A stretch of 64,000 nt of DNA from Gaetbulibacter_A sp043876815 (GTDB taxonomy: Bacteria; Bacteroidota; Bacteroidia; Flavobacteriales; Flavobacteriaceae): NCBI RefSeq assembly GCF_043876815.1, contig NZ_JBAWKA010000001.1:992001-1056000 (forward strand). The letters run 5' to 3'. Under the pieces are notes generated by a model. It saw nothing but the letters and a program-made list of their open reading frames with translations, did not search any database and was not told the DNA's origin. Each line of letters starts with the position of its first letter. The stretch's first letter is position 1. Made by a program: the position numbers and the translations under genes. This document shows, piece by piece, positions 46,139 through 54,821 of this stretch.

Positions 46139-47473
46139 ATGAAGAATATTCATAAGTCTCCGGTGGTCTCAAAACAAATATTGGTGCCTTTTATTTTAGT
46201 AACCTCTTTGTTTGCATTTTGGGGTTTCGCCAATGCTGTCACCGATCCCATGGTACAAGCTTTTAAAAAAATTTTAGAACTATCTAATTCACAAGCAGCC
46301 TGGGTACAAATGGCATTTTATGGTGGTTATTTTTGTATGGCTTTACCTGCCGCGTTATTTATGCGTAAATACTCCTACAAGGTTGGCATTCTCATTGGTT
46401 TAGGATTGTACGCTATTGGAGCCTTATTGTTTTATCCTGCCGCGATAACTGAAAAATTCTGGTTTTTTTGCTTGGGCTTGTACATTTTAACTTTTGGTTT
46501 GGCTTTTTTAGAAACCGCAGCGAATCCATATATATTATCTATGGGTAGTAAAGATACCGCTACACAACGGTTAAATCTGGCTCAAGCTTTTAATCCTATT
46601 GGATTGATACTAGGATTATTTGTGGCACAACAGTTTGTTTTAAAAAATCTTAAATCAGATGACATTGAAAATTATAGTGTTTTAGATGAAGCTTCCAAGG
46701 TACTCATTAGAACCTCTGATTTGATGGTTATCCGTGACCCATATGTTGTCCTAGGATTAATAATCTCTTGTGTTTTTGTATTATTTCTGGTAACAAAAAT
46801 GCCTCAATCCAAGGACGAAAATGGAATGCCTAGTTTAAAGGAGACTTTTTTAGAATTAGCTAAGAATAAAAAGTATTATTTAGGGGTACTTGCTCAAATT
46901 CTATATGTTGGTGCGCAAATAATGTGTTGGACGTATATTTATCAGTATGCTGAAGGTATTGGTATGGATAGCGTTACAGCAGGTTATTACCAAATGATAG
47001 CGTTTATACTTTTTACCTTTGGAAGAGCTATAGGGACTTATTTGCTCAGATATATGAGTTCAGGAAAATTATTGGCCTCTTTTGCACTTTTAGCTGTAAC
47101 CTTCACATTAGGAACTATTTATATTCAAGGTTTTTTTGGGTTATTATCTTTAGTTGGAGTTTCATTTTGTATGTCTTTAATGTTTCCCACAATTTATGGA
47201 ATAGCCTTGGGAGATTTAACCGAAGAACAATCAAAACTAGGTTCAGCCGGTTTAGTTATGGCCATTGTAGGGGGGGCTTTGATGCCTAAATTACAAGGTA
47301 TCATAATTGATTTTGGAGGCAACGGAGTGTCGGATACTCAAATCATGGGTGTCTCTGAAGTTAATTTTTCGTTTATACTCCCAATGTTATGCTTCATTTA
47401 TATTGCTTGGTACGGATTCATGATTTTTAGACGAGAAGAAATGAAAAACGATACCCTTGAAAAAATAAGTTAG
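46139..47473 (+). CDS. fucP: L-fucose permease FucP-like MFS transporter
   Basis: Inner-membrane proton symporter for L-fucose; 444 residues with about 12 hydrophobic segments. It carries landmarks of the FucP family: FAFWGFANAVTDPMVQAF at the N-terminus, WVQMAFYGGYFCMALPAA, FGLAFLETAANPYI and QRLNLAQAFNPIG. It lies 32 bases after the fucose dehydrogenase and 2 bases before the mutarotase, so import, anomer conversion and oxidation are encoded together. Confidence 0.95.
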   Translation: MKNIHKSPVVSKQILVPFILVTSLFAFWGFANAVTDPMVQAFKKILELSNSQAAWVQMAFYGGYFCMALPAALFMRKYSYKVGILIGLGLYAIGALLFYPAAITEKFWFFCLGLYILTFGLAFLETAANPYILSMGSKDTATQRLNLAQAFNPIGLILGLFVAQQFVLKNLKSDDIENYSVLDEASKVLIRTSDLMVIRDPYVVLGLIISCVFVLFLVTKMPQSKDENGMPSLKETFLELAKNKKYYLGVLAQILYVGAQIMCWTYIYQYAEGIGMDSVTAGYYQMIAFILFTFGRAIGTYLLRYMSSGKLLASFALLAVTFTLGTIYIQGFFGLLSLVGVSFCMSLMFPTIYGIALGDLTEEQSKLGSAGLVMAIVGGALMPKLQGIIIDFGGNGVSDTQIMGVSEVNFSFILPMLCFIYIAWYGFMIFRREEMKNDTLEKIS

Positions 47474-47475
47474 TA

Positions 47476-47805
47476 GTGGTACGATATTGTTTCGCATTAG
47501 ACCTTAAAAATGATCATAAACTCATAAGAGAATATGTGAATTATCATAAAGCAGTTTGGCCGGAAATTCTTGAAAGCATGAAGGCTTCCGGAATTTTAAA
47601 TTCCGAAATCTATTTGATTCAGAATAGATTGTTTATGATAATTGAAGGCAACGAAAGTTTCTCTTTACTGAAAAAATCACACATGGACTCTAAAAATGAG
47701 ATTGTTCAAAAATGGGAAACTCTAATGTGGAATTATCAACAAGCATTACCAAAATCAAAGCCAGGAGAAAAATGGAAATTAATGGAGTGCATTTTTAAGT
47801 TGTAA
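47476..47805 (+). CDS. L-rhamnose mutarotase-family protein, probable L-fucose mutarotase
   Basis: A 109-residue ferredoxin-like protein of the RhaM/YiiL (DUF718) family, which interconverts sugar anomers. Landmarks are RYCFALDLKND at the N-terminus, the active-site HKAVWPEI and the C-terminal WKLMECIFKL. The start codon is GTG at 47476, two bases after the fucP stop. In a fucose operon the substrate is presumably L-fucose, feeding the dehydrogenase the right anomer. It is the last gene of the operon; the next 240 bases carry no gene. Confidence 0.9.
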   Translation: MVRYCFALDLKNDHKLIREYVNYHKAVWPEILESMKASGILNSEIYLIQNRLFMIIEGNESFSLLKKSHMDSKNEIVQKWETLMWNYQQALPKSKPGEKWKLMECIFKL

Positions 47806-48047
47806 ACCGTATTACGCCATAAAACATAAAAAAATATGAAACCTAATTTTAATACCAAATAGCCATCCGGTTACAGTTCTACTAAAAATTCCTGAATCAA
47901 GATCTTGAAAAACCGAATCAAATCCATTTCTGTCAATTGCGTCTTCAGAATAGTGTTGTCCAAAACATTGGAAGGAAAGAAATACAATATGTGATGCAAG
48001 AATTATTCAGGACGGGGGATCACTCAGTTCTTTGTTGGCAGTAGTTT

Positions 48048-48953
48048 TTATTCAGTTCCAATTTCGTCGTTTATCTTTTCCGCAATTATAGAATTAATTT
48101 TTGATTTTGAATTAACTTCAATTTGGGTAAAAGAAACAAATTCATATACATCATCAATTCCGGATGTTTCATATTGCTCAATTTTGGATATTATTCCATT
48201 TTTGGAATAGAAAAATTTCACTTTTTGGTTAAGTTCGCTTTTTGAAATATGCTTTACCTCTGTTTCAATTAGAAATCCAATTTCATTAAAAGTCTGAATT
48301 TCTTTTTGAGAGTAATCTTTTCCGTCGTCATAGTGAGTTTGGAAAATTCCAATTCGTTGATTGTCAGAATATGTGTAATTCCATTCCCATCTTAACTTGC
48401 TATCATAAATCTGTTTTAGAGAAGTTAATCTATTTATTGAGTCAAATTCTCTTTGATAAAAATAAGTTGAATTGAACATTGATTTAGTTTTATTTGAGTT
48501 TAAGTCATATTCGTATGTTGTCTTTTGAAAAAGAGAACCTGTATGATAAAGGAAAATTGAATCGTCAATTAGTTGCCCTTTTTCATTGTAAATAAATTCC
48601 GTTTTTAAATAAGGATAAATATGTTTTTGATAATCAGATTCGTATTTAATCGATCGAGTTAATTTATTATCGTCATAACTATAAATTTCAATATAATCTA
48701 TTAGTTTTAAGTCAGAATTATGTTGTTTTCCGTAACCGATTTTCTTTAAAAGAGTCCCGTTTGAATCAAAATATAATATTTCGTGAGGTCTATTTTTTCT
48801 ATTCGTTTTTTTCTGGGTTGGTTTGCTGTCTGAATCCCTCTTGAAGTAATGATAAATTAATTGTACTTCAATTTCTCCAACTTTTTCAGTTAATTCTTGA
48901 CTGAATAAATTAGTTGAGAAAAAGACAAATATGATTAATATCGTTCGGTTCAT
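48048..48953 (-). CDS. Exported YD-repeat-like protein, unknown function
   Basis: A 301-residue protein with a signal peptide (to about NLFSQ). From residue 60 on it has repeats of the form YDxxGxL(T/I)xxxxY, such as FIYNEKGQLIDDS, YEYDLNSNKTKSM and FDSINRLTSLKQIYD, which resemble YD/RHS or toxin-related wall-associated repeats and outer-membrane antigen repeats of Bacteroidota. No toxin domain is seen. It is the cargo of the last cassette of the array and its stop codon lies 5 bases inside the cassette end core at 48034-48043. Function unknown. Confidence 0.72.
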   Translation of the reverse strand: MNRTILIIFVFFSTNLFSQELTEKVGEIEVQLIYHYFKRDSDSKPTQKKTNRKNRPHEILYFDSNGTLLKKIGYGKQHNSDLKLIDYIEIYSYDDNKLTRSIKYESDYQKHIYPYLKTEFIYNEKGQLIDDSIFLYHTGSLFQKTTYEYDLNSNKTKSMFNSTYFYQREFDSINRLTSLKQIYDSKLRWEWNYTYSDNQRIGIFQTHYDDGKDYSQKEIQTFNEIGFLIETEVKHISKSELNQKVKFFYSKNGIISKIEQYETSGIDDVYEFVSFTQIEVNSKSKINSIIAEKINDEIGTE

Positions 48954-48959
48954 TCAAAT

Positions 48960-49099
48960 TACTGGCAACGTGTTTGTGTATGGCTAGTTGCGTGTTTCAG
49001 CAACTAATTTAGTAAACAAAAACGAACGCGATAAAATTCCGAAGGAATTTTCTTAATAAGCACTTGCCAAAGCAATTAATTACACACGGTGTTGGCAAA
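48960..49099 (-). repeat. attC-like palindromic site between cassettes 5 and 6
   Basis: A 140-nt imperfect palindrome. Outer cores are TGGCAAC (48963-48969) and GTTGGCAAA (49091-49099), followed inward by paired TGTTTGTGTA and TACACACG stretches. A central hairpin has arms AAAATTCC and GGAATTTT near 49034-49052. Confidence 0.65.
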
Positions 49100-49102
49100 T
49101 CG

Positions 49103-50041
49103 TTATTTTTTCGTCCGGCTTTTCATAGCATATTTTGTTAATTCATCAATCCAATATTCACTCAATTTATATGATGGTTGGAAATTTTGTTTTCCCTCTT
49201 GATTCGACCAACCTTTTTGGTCAAATTTATTTATGTTAACATTATAACGTTTATCTGAAATTCTTTGTGGTGGATTAAACGAGTCCGCTTGTCCATTTGC
49301 ATTAAAATATCCTTTAAATAGTGCTATAAAAAGGTAAGGTTTAAATTGATTTGGATAAAATTGAATAGAAAGCTGATAGCCATAACTTAAAATGTCCATT
49401 CCATTCTGTCTATTTTCACGAAGAATCAAATTCCAATTTTCAGTTTTTGATAATATTTCGTCTGTCAGTTTTCTGAAAACACTAATAATTTCTTCAAATT
49501 CTGTCGAGGCAATTGTCCGACCTTCCTGACTCTCTAATAATCGTTTTGTTTTCTCTTCCTTTAAAACCTCATTTTCGAAAACGGAAATTTTATCAGCCAA
49601 ATTAGAAGATTTTATAGAACTTCCCATTTCTTGTGCTCTTGCTTCTATTACTGAAGCAGCACTTTCAATTCCCCATCTTTTTAATCCTATCCACAACCTG
49701 TTTTTAGGTAACCATTTTGGCGGTTCAACACTATTTTCCAATGGTATTAAGATTGTGAAATCGTAACCTTCCTCAAAACCTCTATTTCTAATTGCAGTTT
49801 CCTCAATTCGTGTCCATTTTGAAGTTCCCCATTCATTTCTATATAGAATTACCACAATTCTAGATTCTACTGAAAAAACACGATTAAATGCTTCTTCTCC
49901 ATCTGTTCCAGCTAGTTTTTTTTGACTTTCTGTATAAATGAAACACTTTTGACGTTCTTTTAGTAAATCATATAGCGTTATTGCTAATTCTTCGTCTTGT
50001 TGAAGAAAAGAAAAAGCTATATCATATTCATATTCTATCAT
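49103..50041 (-). CDS. TIR-domain protein
   Basis: A 312-residue protein whose first 130 residues or so form a TIR-like domain: YDIAFSFLQQDEELAITLYDLL, then CFIYTES, FSVESRIVVILYRNEWG and WTRIEETAIRNR with a Glu where NAD-consuming TIR domains have theirs. The rest is a predicted helical region followed by a beta-rich part I do not recognise (about 190-300). Bacterial TIR proteins are often antiphage effectors that deplete NAD or make signal nucleotides. That role is a family-based inference. It is the only gene of its cassette and ends 3 bases from the attC-like site. Confidence 0.82.
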   Translation of the reverse strand: MIEYEYDIAFSFLQQDEELAITLYDLLKERQKCFIYTESQKKLAGTDGEEAFNRVFSVESRIVVILYRNEWGTSKWTRIEETAIRNRGFEEGYDFTILIPLENSVEPPKWLPKNRLWIGLKRWGIESAASVIEARAQEMGSSIKSSNLADKISVFENEVLKEEKTKRLLESQEGRTIASTEFEEIISVFRKLTDEILSKTENWNLILRENRQNGMDILSYGYQLSIQFYPNQFKPYLFIALFKGYFNANGQADSFNPPQRISDKRYNVNINKFDQKGWSNQEGKQNFQPSYKLSEYWIDELTKYAMKSRTKK

Positions 50042-50064
50042 TTATTCAGGGTTTTGCTCTAATG

Positions 50065-50202
50065 TTTGCCAACGGACTCGTATAACTGTCAGTTACGGGT
50101 TAATATGCGTTAATTTTCGGTTTGATACAGACTTTAGCAATTTCGAGTGGATTCGGACGTAGTCGAATCCGCCATAATTGTGGTTATACATTGTTGGCAA
50201 AC
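50065..50202 (-). repeat. attC-like palindromic site between cassettes 4 and 5
   Basis: 138 nt with outer cores TTTGCCAAC (50065-50073) and GTTGGCAAAC (50193-50202). The inner arms are CTCGTATAACTG and GTGGTTATACA. A central hairpin has arms GGATTCG and CGAATCC. Sequence between arms differs from the other sites, but the layout and length are the same. Confidence 0.68.
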
Positions 50203-50213
50203 GTTATTACTTT

Positions 50214-51005
50214 TCATTTTTTGTTAATCCAATCAATTACAAAGTCCATAAGATGCATTGGTACGGTGTGCCTTCCCTCAAACTTTTTATAGGTTACATT
50301 ATATCCGTTTTCAATCAATAGATCACGACCATTTTCGGCTAATTCTATTGGCACCAACTTGTCCTGTTCTCCCTGGATGATTAATGTTCTGACATCTTTC
50401 CCATCCTCGATGTTGTCATTTCCCAACCAATCTTCATCTACCACCGAACTAAAAATAATCATACCATCAATTTTATCGTGATGATGGATGCCTGTCAAAT
50501 AGGTGATAATTCCACCTTGAGAGAAGCCTGTAAAGAAGATTTTGTCTATCATATACTTGTTTTTTAAATCACTAATGACTTGTCCCATCTGATTTTCCGT
50601 GGTCGTACGCATAGCAATCTTTTCTAAATCAGAGGCAGGTCTTTCAAGCATAATAAAGGATGAAATATCATATAGGAACCACTCATAAACGAGTTTTCCA
50701 TTATCAAGAAGTACTGGGTAAGGAGCTTCCGGAGCTGCGAAAATAAATCCAGCATTAGTGAAGGGTTTGCTCAGTCCTAAGAAACTTTCTGCAGTACTAC
50801 CATAACCATGAAGTCCAATAATAAGAGTATACTTTTTAGTAGAATCGTAGTTGTCTGGAAGGGCTATTTTAGTAGGTGTGTAAGCCTCTATTTTACTCCA
50901 CACAGTTGAAGGGTCTTTAATTGAGTCATTTTGTGCTTGTGCAAAGTTGACTACGGATAAAAATGATAGAATTAATAAATAAAATGCTGGTTTTAGTCGT
51001 GTCAT
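50214..51005 (-). CDS. Exported alpha/beta-hydrolase (carboxylesterase / PHB depolymerase-like)
   Basis: A 263-residue secreted serine hydrolase. The start at 51005 gives a signal peptide (MTRLKPAFYLLILSFLS to AQAQ), while the longer frame would start in the cassette end. Landmarks are IIGLHGYGST for the oxyanion region, FFTGFSQGGIIT with the GxSxG nucleophile, QGEQDKLVP for the acid and EGRHTVPMHLMDF for the catalytic His. Substrate is unknown; phospholipase/carboxylesterase-type activity is the best guess. It is the only gene of its cassette. Confidence 0.85.
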   Translation of the reverse strand: MTRLKPAFYLLILSFLSVVNFAQAQNDSIKDPSTVWSKIEAYTPTKIALPDNYDSTKKYTLIIGLHGYGSTAESFLGLSKPFTNAGFIFAAPEAPYPVLLDNGKLVYEWFLYDISSFIMLERPASDLEKIAMRTTTENQMGQVISDLKNKYMIDKIFFTGFSQGGIITYLTGIHHHDKIDGMIIFSSVVDEDWLGNDNIEDGKDVRTLIIQGEQDKLVPIELAENGRDLLIENGYNVTYKKFEGRHTVPMHLMDFVIDWINKK

Positions 51006-51041
51006 TATGCAGTTATTAAAATTCAACTCTTGGGTTCTAAT

Positions 51042-51177
51042 GTTTGCCAACGTTTAGTATATGAAAAGTAGGCGATTTCGAAGCACGAAACTTTCGGCTA
51101 AGCACAAAGTTCGATACGAGCGAAACTCCTTGATTTTACTACTATTCCGCCTATTTTTTATATACATTGTTACCTGC
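51042..51177 (-). repeat. attC-like palindromic site between cassettes 3 and 4
   Basis: 136 nt. Outer cores are GTTTGCCAAC (51042-51051) and GTTACCTGC (51169-51177). Inner arms are TATGAAAAGTAGGCG near 51059 and CGCCTATTTTTTATA near 51149. A weaker central stem pairs AACTTT with AAAGTT. The plus strand of this site gives a spurious 127-codon open frame. Confidence 0.66.
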
Positions 51178-54100
51178 TGGCTTTTATTTCGGTCAATATT
51201 ATTTTCGCTTTTCCAATCGCAATCTTTTCAATGTCGGGAAATATTTTTGCCTTCAATATTTTATCTCCATTCAATTGCCTTATTTTATTTAAAACAACAT
51301 TTCTGGCATCATAAAGCAACTCATCTGCATAATCCTTTAAGTCACATTTGTTTAATTCAACTAGTCCTGACGTTGTTTTGGCTAAGTTTTCATTCTTTAT
51401 ACCGTTTAAGAACTTTGGCTTATACAGCTTCAAGAACTCACTAATTTCCGTTTTGTATTTACTTTCTGTTAATTCTTCTATTCTCCGCAGAGATTGAAAT
51501 AGAGAAGAAATAGTCAAATTCTTGTTATTCGATACTTTTAATTTTTTGAGAAAGTCACTTTCAAAATGCTTTATGGCTGTATCAAAATCAATTTTTAATG
51601 AAAAGTCAAAAGCTTTTAGAAAATCCCCAAAGTTCAATCTATTGTATTGGTATATGTCTGCACGTTGTACTGTTAAATAATTGTCTAAAAGATTAGCACA
51701 AAACTTATTTGCATTCAAGCTATCACTAACAAAGGTTTTGTTCTTTGTTTTATTTAGAACTTCGGTAGATTGACTGATATTAAGCTCCTTATGACACATT
51801 GATGTACAAAAGATATTAATATCTGACTTATTTAATGCATTTACCGTTTTTTCTTTATCTACTCTAGTTAAAACAAGAAATAGTGATTCAATGACAGTAA
51901 ATTTTGAACCATTGATAACCTTATTTAGAAGTTCAGCTGATATTTCATTTTTGATTTTACTCTTGAGTTCAGGCAGATTCAGGGCTTTGGGGTTAGATAA
52001 AACCGTAATATCGAAATCACAGTTTAAAACCTGTTGCTTTGTAATACTCAAAAGTTCATTGGATATATCTTGAGCAATTTGAATTTGTTCTTTTTTGACT
52101 ATTTCAAAGAATATTAGCAGGCTATTAATGTTACTTTCATTTTGGATTAAAGTCTTGAATTTTTCAGAAGCCAAAAATTCATTTGTTATCTTTAAAAAAG
52201 GCTCTTTGTTATCCTTGATTATGGTATTTAACTCTAGTATTCGAGCCGAGATATTACTTAAACTATCTTCATTTTCAAGTAGTTTGTGCAATGTTCTATT
52301 TTCAAAACTTTTTTCAAGTTCTATTATAATCAAATCAGGTGCAATTGACGACAAATCTGATAAGCTCTTTGCAAAATCTGATAGATTCGATTGCGATAGG
52401 TTTAAGCCACTCGATAATTTATTAAGTAGATTTTTAGCAATATTTGTTCCTAGAGATATATCAATTTTTTCTAGTTCTCTTATTGATTTTCCAATTTGAA
52501 CAGCTTTTAGGTTTTTACTTTTTCGAGCAAGTTGATCTATGTTCAGATTCTTTATTATCCCGAACAATAATTTCTTAGATAGAGGAGAAGTATTTAATTC
52601 TGACAGTGAATTTGTGATTCTTGAAAGAGTGGGCAATTTTTCAATCATTGTTAACCACTCGGAGAAATCAAATGAATTTAAAATTCTACTAACCGTTTCT
52701 GGTGTGGCTTTCTTTTTACTAATTCTCATTGTTAATTCTGTAATGGAATTAGTATTGGCCTGCTCATTAATTCGGAGTGTTTTTATGATGTCTCCTAGCT
52801 CTAAATTTAATTGATTAGCAATTTGAAGCAAATTACTATACACGGAATAATCTTTATAGATGTATAGCTCAAGCTTATTATTCAAATAGTATTCTATAAA
52901 GAGGTTATAATACAATAATTGATTTTCGCTGTTCAAATAATCAAATGACTGAAAAAATATTTTTTGTAATTGAAACACTTCATACGGGCGAATATTACTT
53001 TTGAATTTATCCGAAAATAGGTCAAGTACCTTTGCATTATTCAGTAACTGTCTGGTAATTTCAAATTGTTCTGAAATAGATAATTTGACTATTAACTCCG
53101 TAATATTTAGTTCTGATTCAGTTCTGTAATTATCAATGTAGTTGTTGAGTAATTCTATTAAATGGTCTGTACCTAATCCTTTTTCTTTAATTAAGGTTTG
53201 GTTTATTAGGTAAGCATAATCTTTGTGAGGAAAATAATAGTAATCACTAGTTGAGTAGTTTAATACAATTCCTTTTTCCTTTAATTTTCCGAATTCTTCA
53301 TTCTTAGATTTCATTCTTAAGAATGAAATGTCATAACTGAAAAGATAGGAGTATAGAAATAATAGTTCTTCGTCAAATTGTTTTAAGCCGTGATGTTTAT
53401 AGAAATGCTCATAAATTCTGTCATTATTAACTTGGTCAAATTTTAATGAGTTACCTTTTTTAGTTGATGAAATCCAAGTTTCAAGAGCGATATTTAGTTT
53501 TAATAAATTACTATCCGTGTTTTTTAAGATTATCTTAAAATCTCCTTTGTACCAATTGAAATCTGGAAAATCATTTTTTAAATGATAAATCCTGTTATCT
53601 ATAATTCCTGAAACTTTGTTTTCAAAATCAAGGTTTGGGTTATATCTAAATTGTTTAATGTCTTTAAAAACGTTTAGAATTGAGTCTTTGTCTTCTTCTC
53701 GAAAGGAGTTGTAATATCTTGATAGGTATATGGTTTTAATCCATTCAAATGATTTGATTCTTTGACGAATTTTGATAAATAAATTTACGTTATCGTGAAT
53801 GTTATCGATTATCAATGTGGAACGATAAAAAGATAACTTCTCTATTTCTTTTAGTGTATCATTTCCGCTGATATCTGGGTCTGAAAGGTCAAGGTAAAAT
53901 GTCCTATTTCGAAAGTGAGGAATAAAGTTCTTGTAGATAGCTTCTGCAAATGTTGTTTTACCACTACACGGATTTCCAAGTATTGCGTACTCCTTTGTTT
54001 TGTTTTTATTGAAGAGTGAAGCTATTTGTTTAATCTTCTTCTTCTCAAAAAACGAAAAATATATAGATTCATCAGGAGTGATATATTCCTGAGTTTTTAT

Positions 54101-54652
54101 TCTGTTACTGAATTCGACAAAATGATAAACAGAGCTTATTCCGCTAAATTGGGGAGAAAGTTCTTGTCTTACAATTTCTTCAATTCTCAGTCTTTTTTCT
54201 GGAGAAGTTATTTTTTGGAAGTCGCCAATTAGTTCTGTTGTCGTCTTTAAAGTGATTTTTTTACCATATTTCTCTCTCAATTCTTCTTCGCTAATATCTT
54301 TTAGGGCTTTATTGTCCCTTATGAAGAAGCAAATGATTTCATTGATTTTTTTTGAACTATGGTGTTTTATTATGTTGTCAACTGTATCGTTTTCTATTTT
54401 TTTTCTTTCAGCACTTTGGATAGCTGTAATTTGAATGGCGATTCCTTTTTGAAAATCGTATAAGTCAATTCCTGGTGTATTTCTTTCTGTATAGTTTAGG
54501 TTCGTTAAGCTCTTATAACCATAAATCAATTCAAAAAGACGCATAAAAAAGTCTTCTGCCTTTAACTTTTCATCCTGCTTATTGAATACTCCTTCGTCAT
54601 CAATTTTCCTGACGTATTCACGAAGATTATGTTCAATTGAGGTGTCTATCAT
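51170..54652 (-). CDS. SMEK-domain STAND-type NTPase, candidate defence protein
   Basis: An 1160-residue protein. The N-terminal 150 residues or so match the SMEK domain pattern (AEDFFMRLFELIYGY, then NTPGIDLYDFQKGIAIQITA). This is followed by a STAND/AAA-like NTPase with Walker A GNPCSGKTT (226-234) and Walker B STLIIDNIHD (Asp283). The remainder, from about 480, is a long alpha-helical repeat-like region, the usual sensor part of STAND proteins. Such architectures are associated with prokaryotic conflict and antiphage systems; the role here is inferred. It is the sole gene of an unusually large cassette, and its stop codon (51170-51172) lies inside the attC-like core. Confidence 0.83.
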   Translation of the reverse strand: MIDTSIEHNLREYVRKIDDEGVFNKQDEKLKAEDFFMRLFELIYGYKSLTNLNYTERNTPGIDLYDFQKGIAIQITAIQSAERKKIENDTVDNIIKHHSSKKINEIICFFIRDNKALKDISEEELREKYGKKITLKTTTELIGDFQKITSPEKRLRIEEIVRQELSPQFSGISSVYHFVEFSNRIKTQEYITPDESIYFSFFEKKKIKQIASLFNKNKTKEYAILGNPCSGKTTFAEAIYKNFIPHFRNRTFYLDLSDPDISGNDTLKEIEKLSFYRSTLIIDNIHDNVNLFIKIRQRIKSFEWIKTIYLSRYYNSFREEDKDSILNVFKDIKQFRYNPNLDFENKVSGIIDNRIYHLKNDFPDFNWYKGDFKIILKNTDSNLLKLNIALETWISSTKKGNSLKFDQVNNDRIYEHFYKHHGLKQFDEELLFLYSYLFSYDISFLRMKSKNEEFGKLKEKGIVLNYSTSDYYYFPHKDYAYLINQTLIKEKGLGTDHLIELLNNYIDNYRTESELNITELIVKLSISEQFEITRQLLNNAKVLDLFSDKFKSNIRPYEVFQLQKIFFQSFDYLNSENQLLYYNLFIEYYLNNKLELYIYKDYSVYSNLLQIANQLNLELGDIIKTLRINEQANTNSITELTMRISKKKATPETVSRILNSFDFSEWLTMIEKLPTLSRITNSLSELNTSPLSKKLLFGIIKNLNIDQLARKSKNLKAVQIGKSIRELEKIDISLGTNIAKNLLNKLSSGLNLSQSNLSDFAKSLSDLSSIAPDLIIIELEKSFENRTLHKLLENEDSLSNISARILELNTIIKDNKEPFLKITNEFLASEKFKTLIQNESNINSLLIFFEIVKKEQIQIAQDISNELLSITKQQVLNCDFDITVLSNPKALNLPELKSKIKNEISAELLNKVINGSKFTVIESLFLVLTRVDKEKTVNALNKSDINIFCTSMCHKELNISQSTEVLNKTKNKTFVSDSLNANKFCANLLDNYLTVQRADIYQYNRLNFGDFLKAFDFSLKIDFDTAIKHFESDFLKKLKVSNNKNLTISSLFQSLRRIEELTESKYKTEISEFLKLYKPKFLNGIKNENLAKTTSGLVELNKCDLKDYADELLYDARNVVLNKIRQLNGDKILKAKIFPDIEKIAIGKAKIILTEIKASR

Positions 54653-54680
54653 TTTATTATGCTGTTGGTTTTTTCAGCTT

Positions 54681-54817
54681 GCAGGTAACGTTTCGTGTAT
54701 GGTTTGTTGCGATTTTAGGTAACCAATTTAGCAAATAAAAACGAACCGTAGGAAAATCCGCAGGATTTTCCGAAAAGCGAGAACCTAAGCAATGAACTAT
54801 ACATAGTGTTAGCCCAC
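54681..54817 (-). repeat. attC-like palindromic site between cassettes 2 and 3
   Basis: 137 nt with outer cores GCAGGTAAC (54681-54689) and GTTAGCCCAC (54808-54817), inner arms CGTGTATGG and CTATACATAG, and a central hairpin GGAAAATCC / GGATTTTCC with a 3-base loop. Its middle part is very similar to the site at 60346-60482. Confidence 0.7.
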
Positions 54818-54821
54818 GTTA

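Noticed and set aside
47800..48003. Minus-strand stretch of about 60 codons without a stop, with fairly protein-like composition
   Set aside because: No plausible start codon or homology was recognised; it could be a gene remnant, but this cannot be supported.
51061..51444. 127-codon plus-strand open frame
   Set aside because: It runs through the attC-like site and the antisense of the SMEK-STAND gene end, and its translation is not protein-like.
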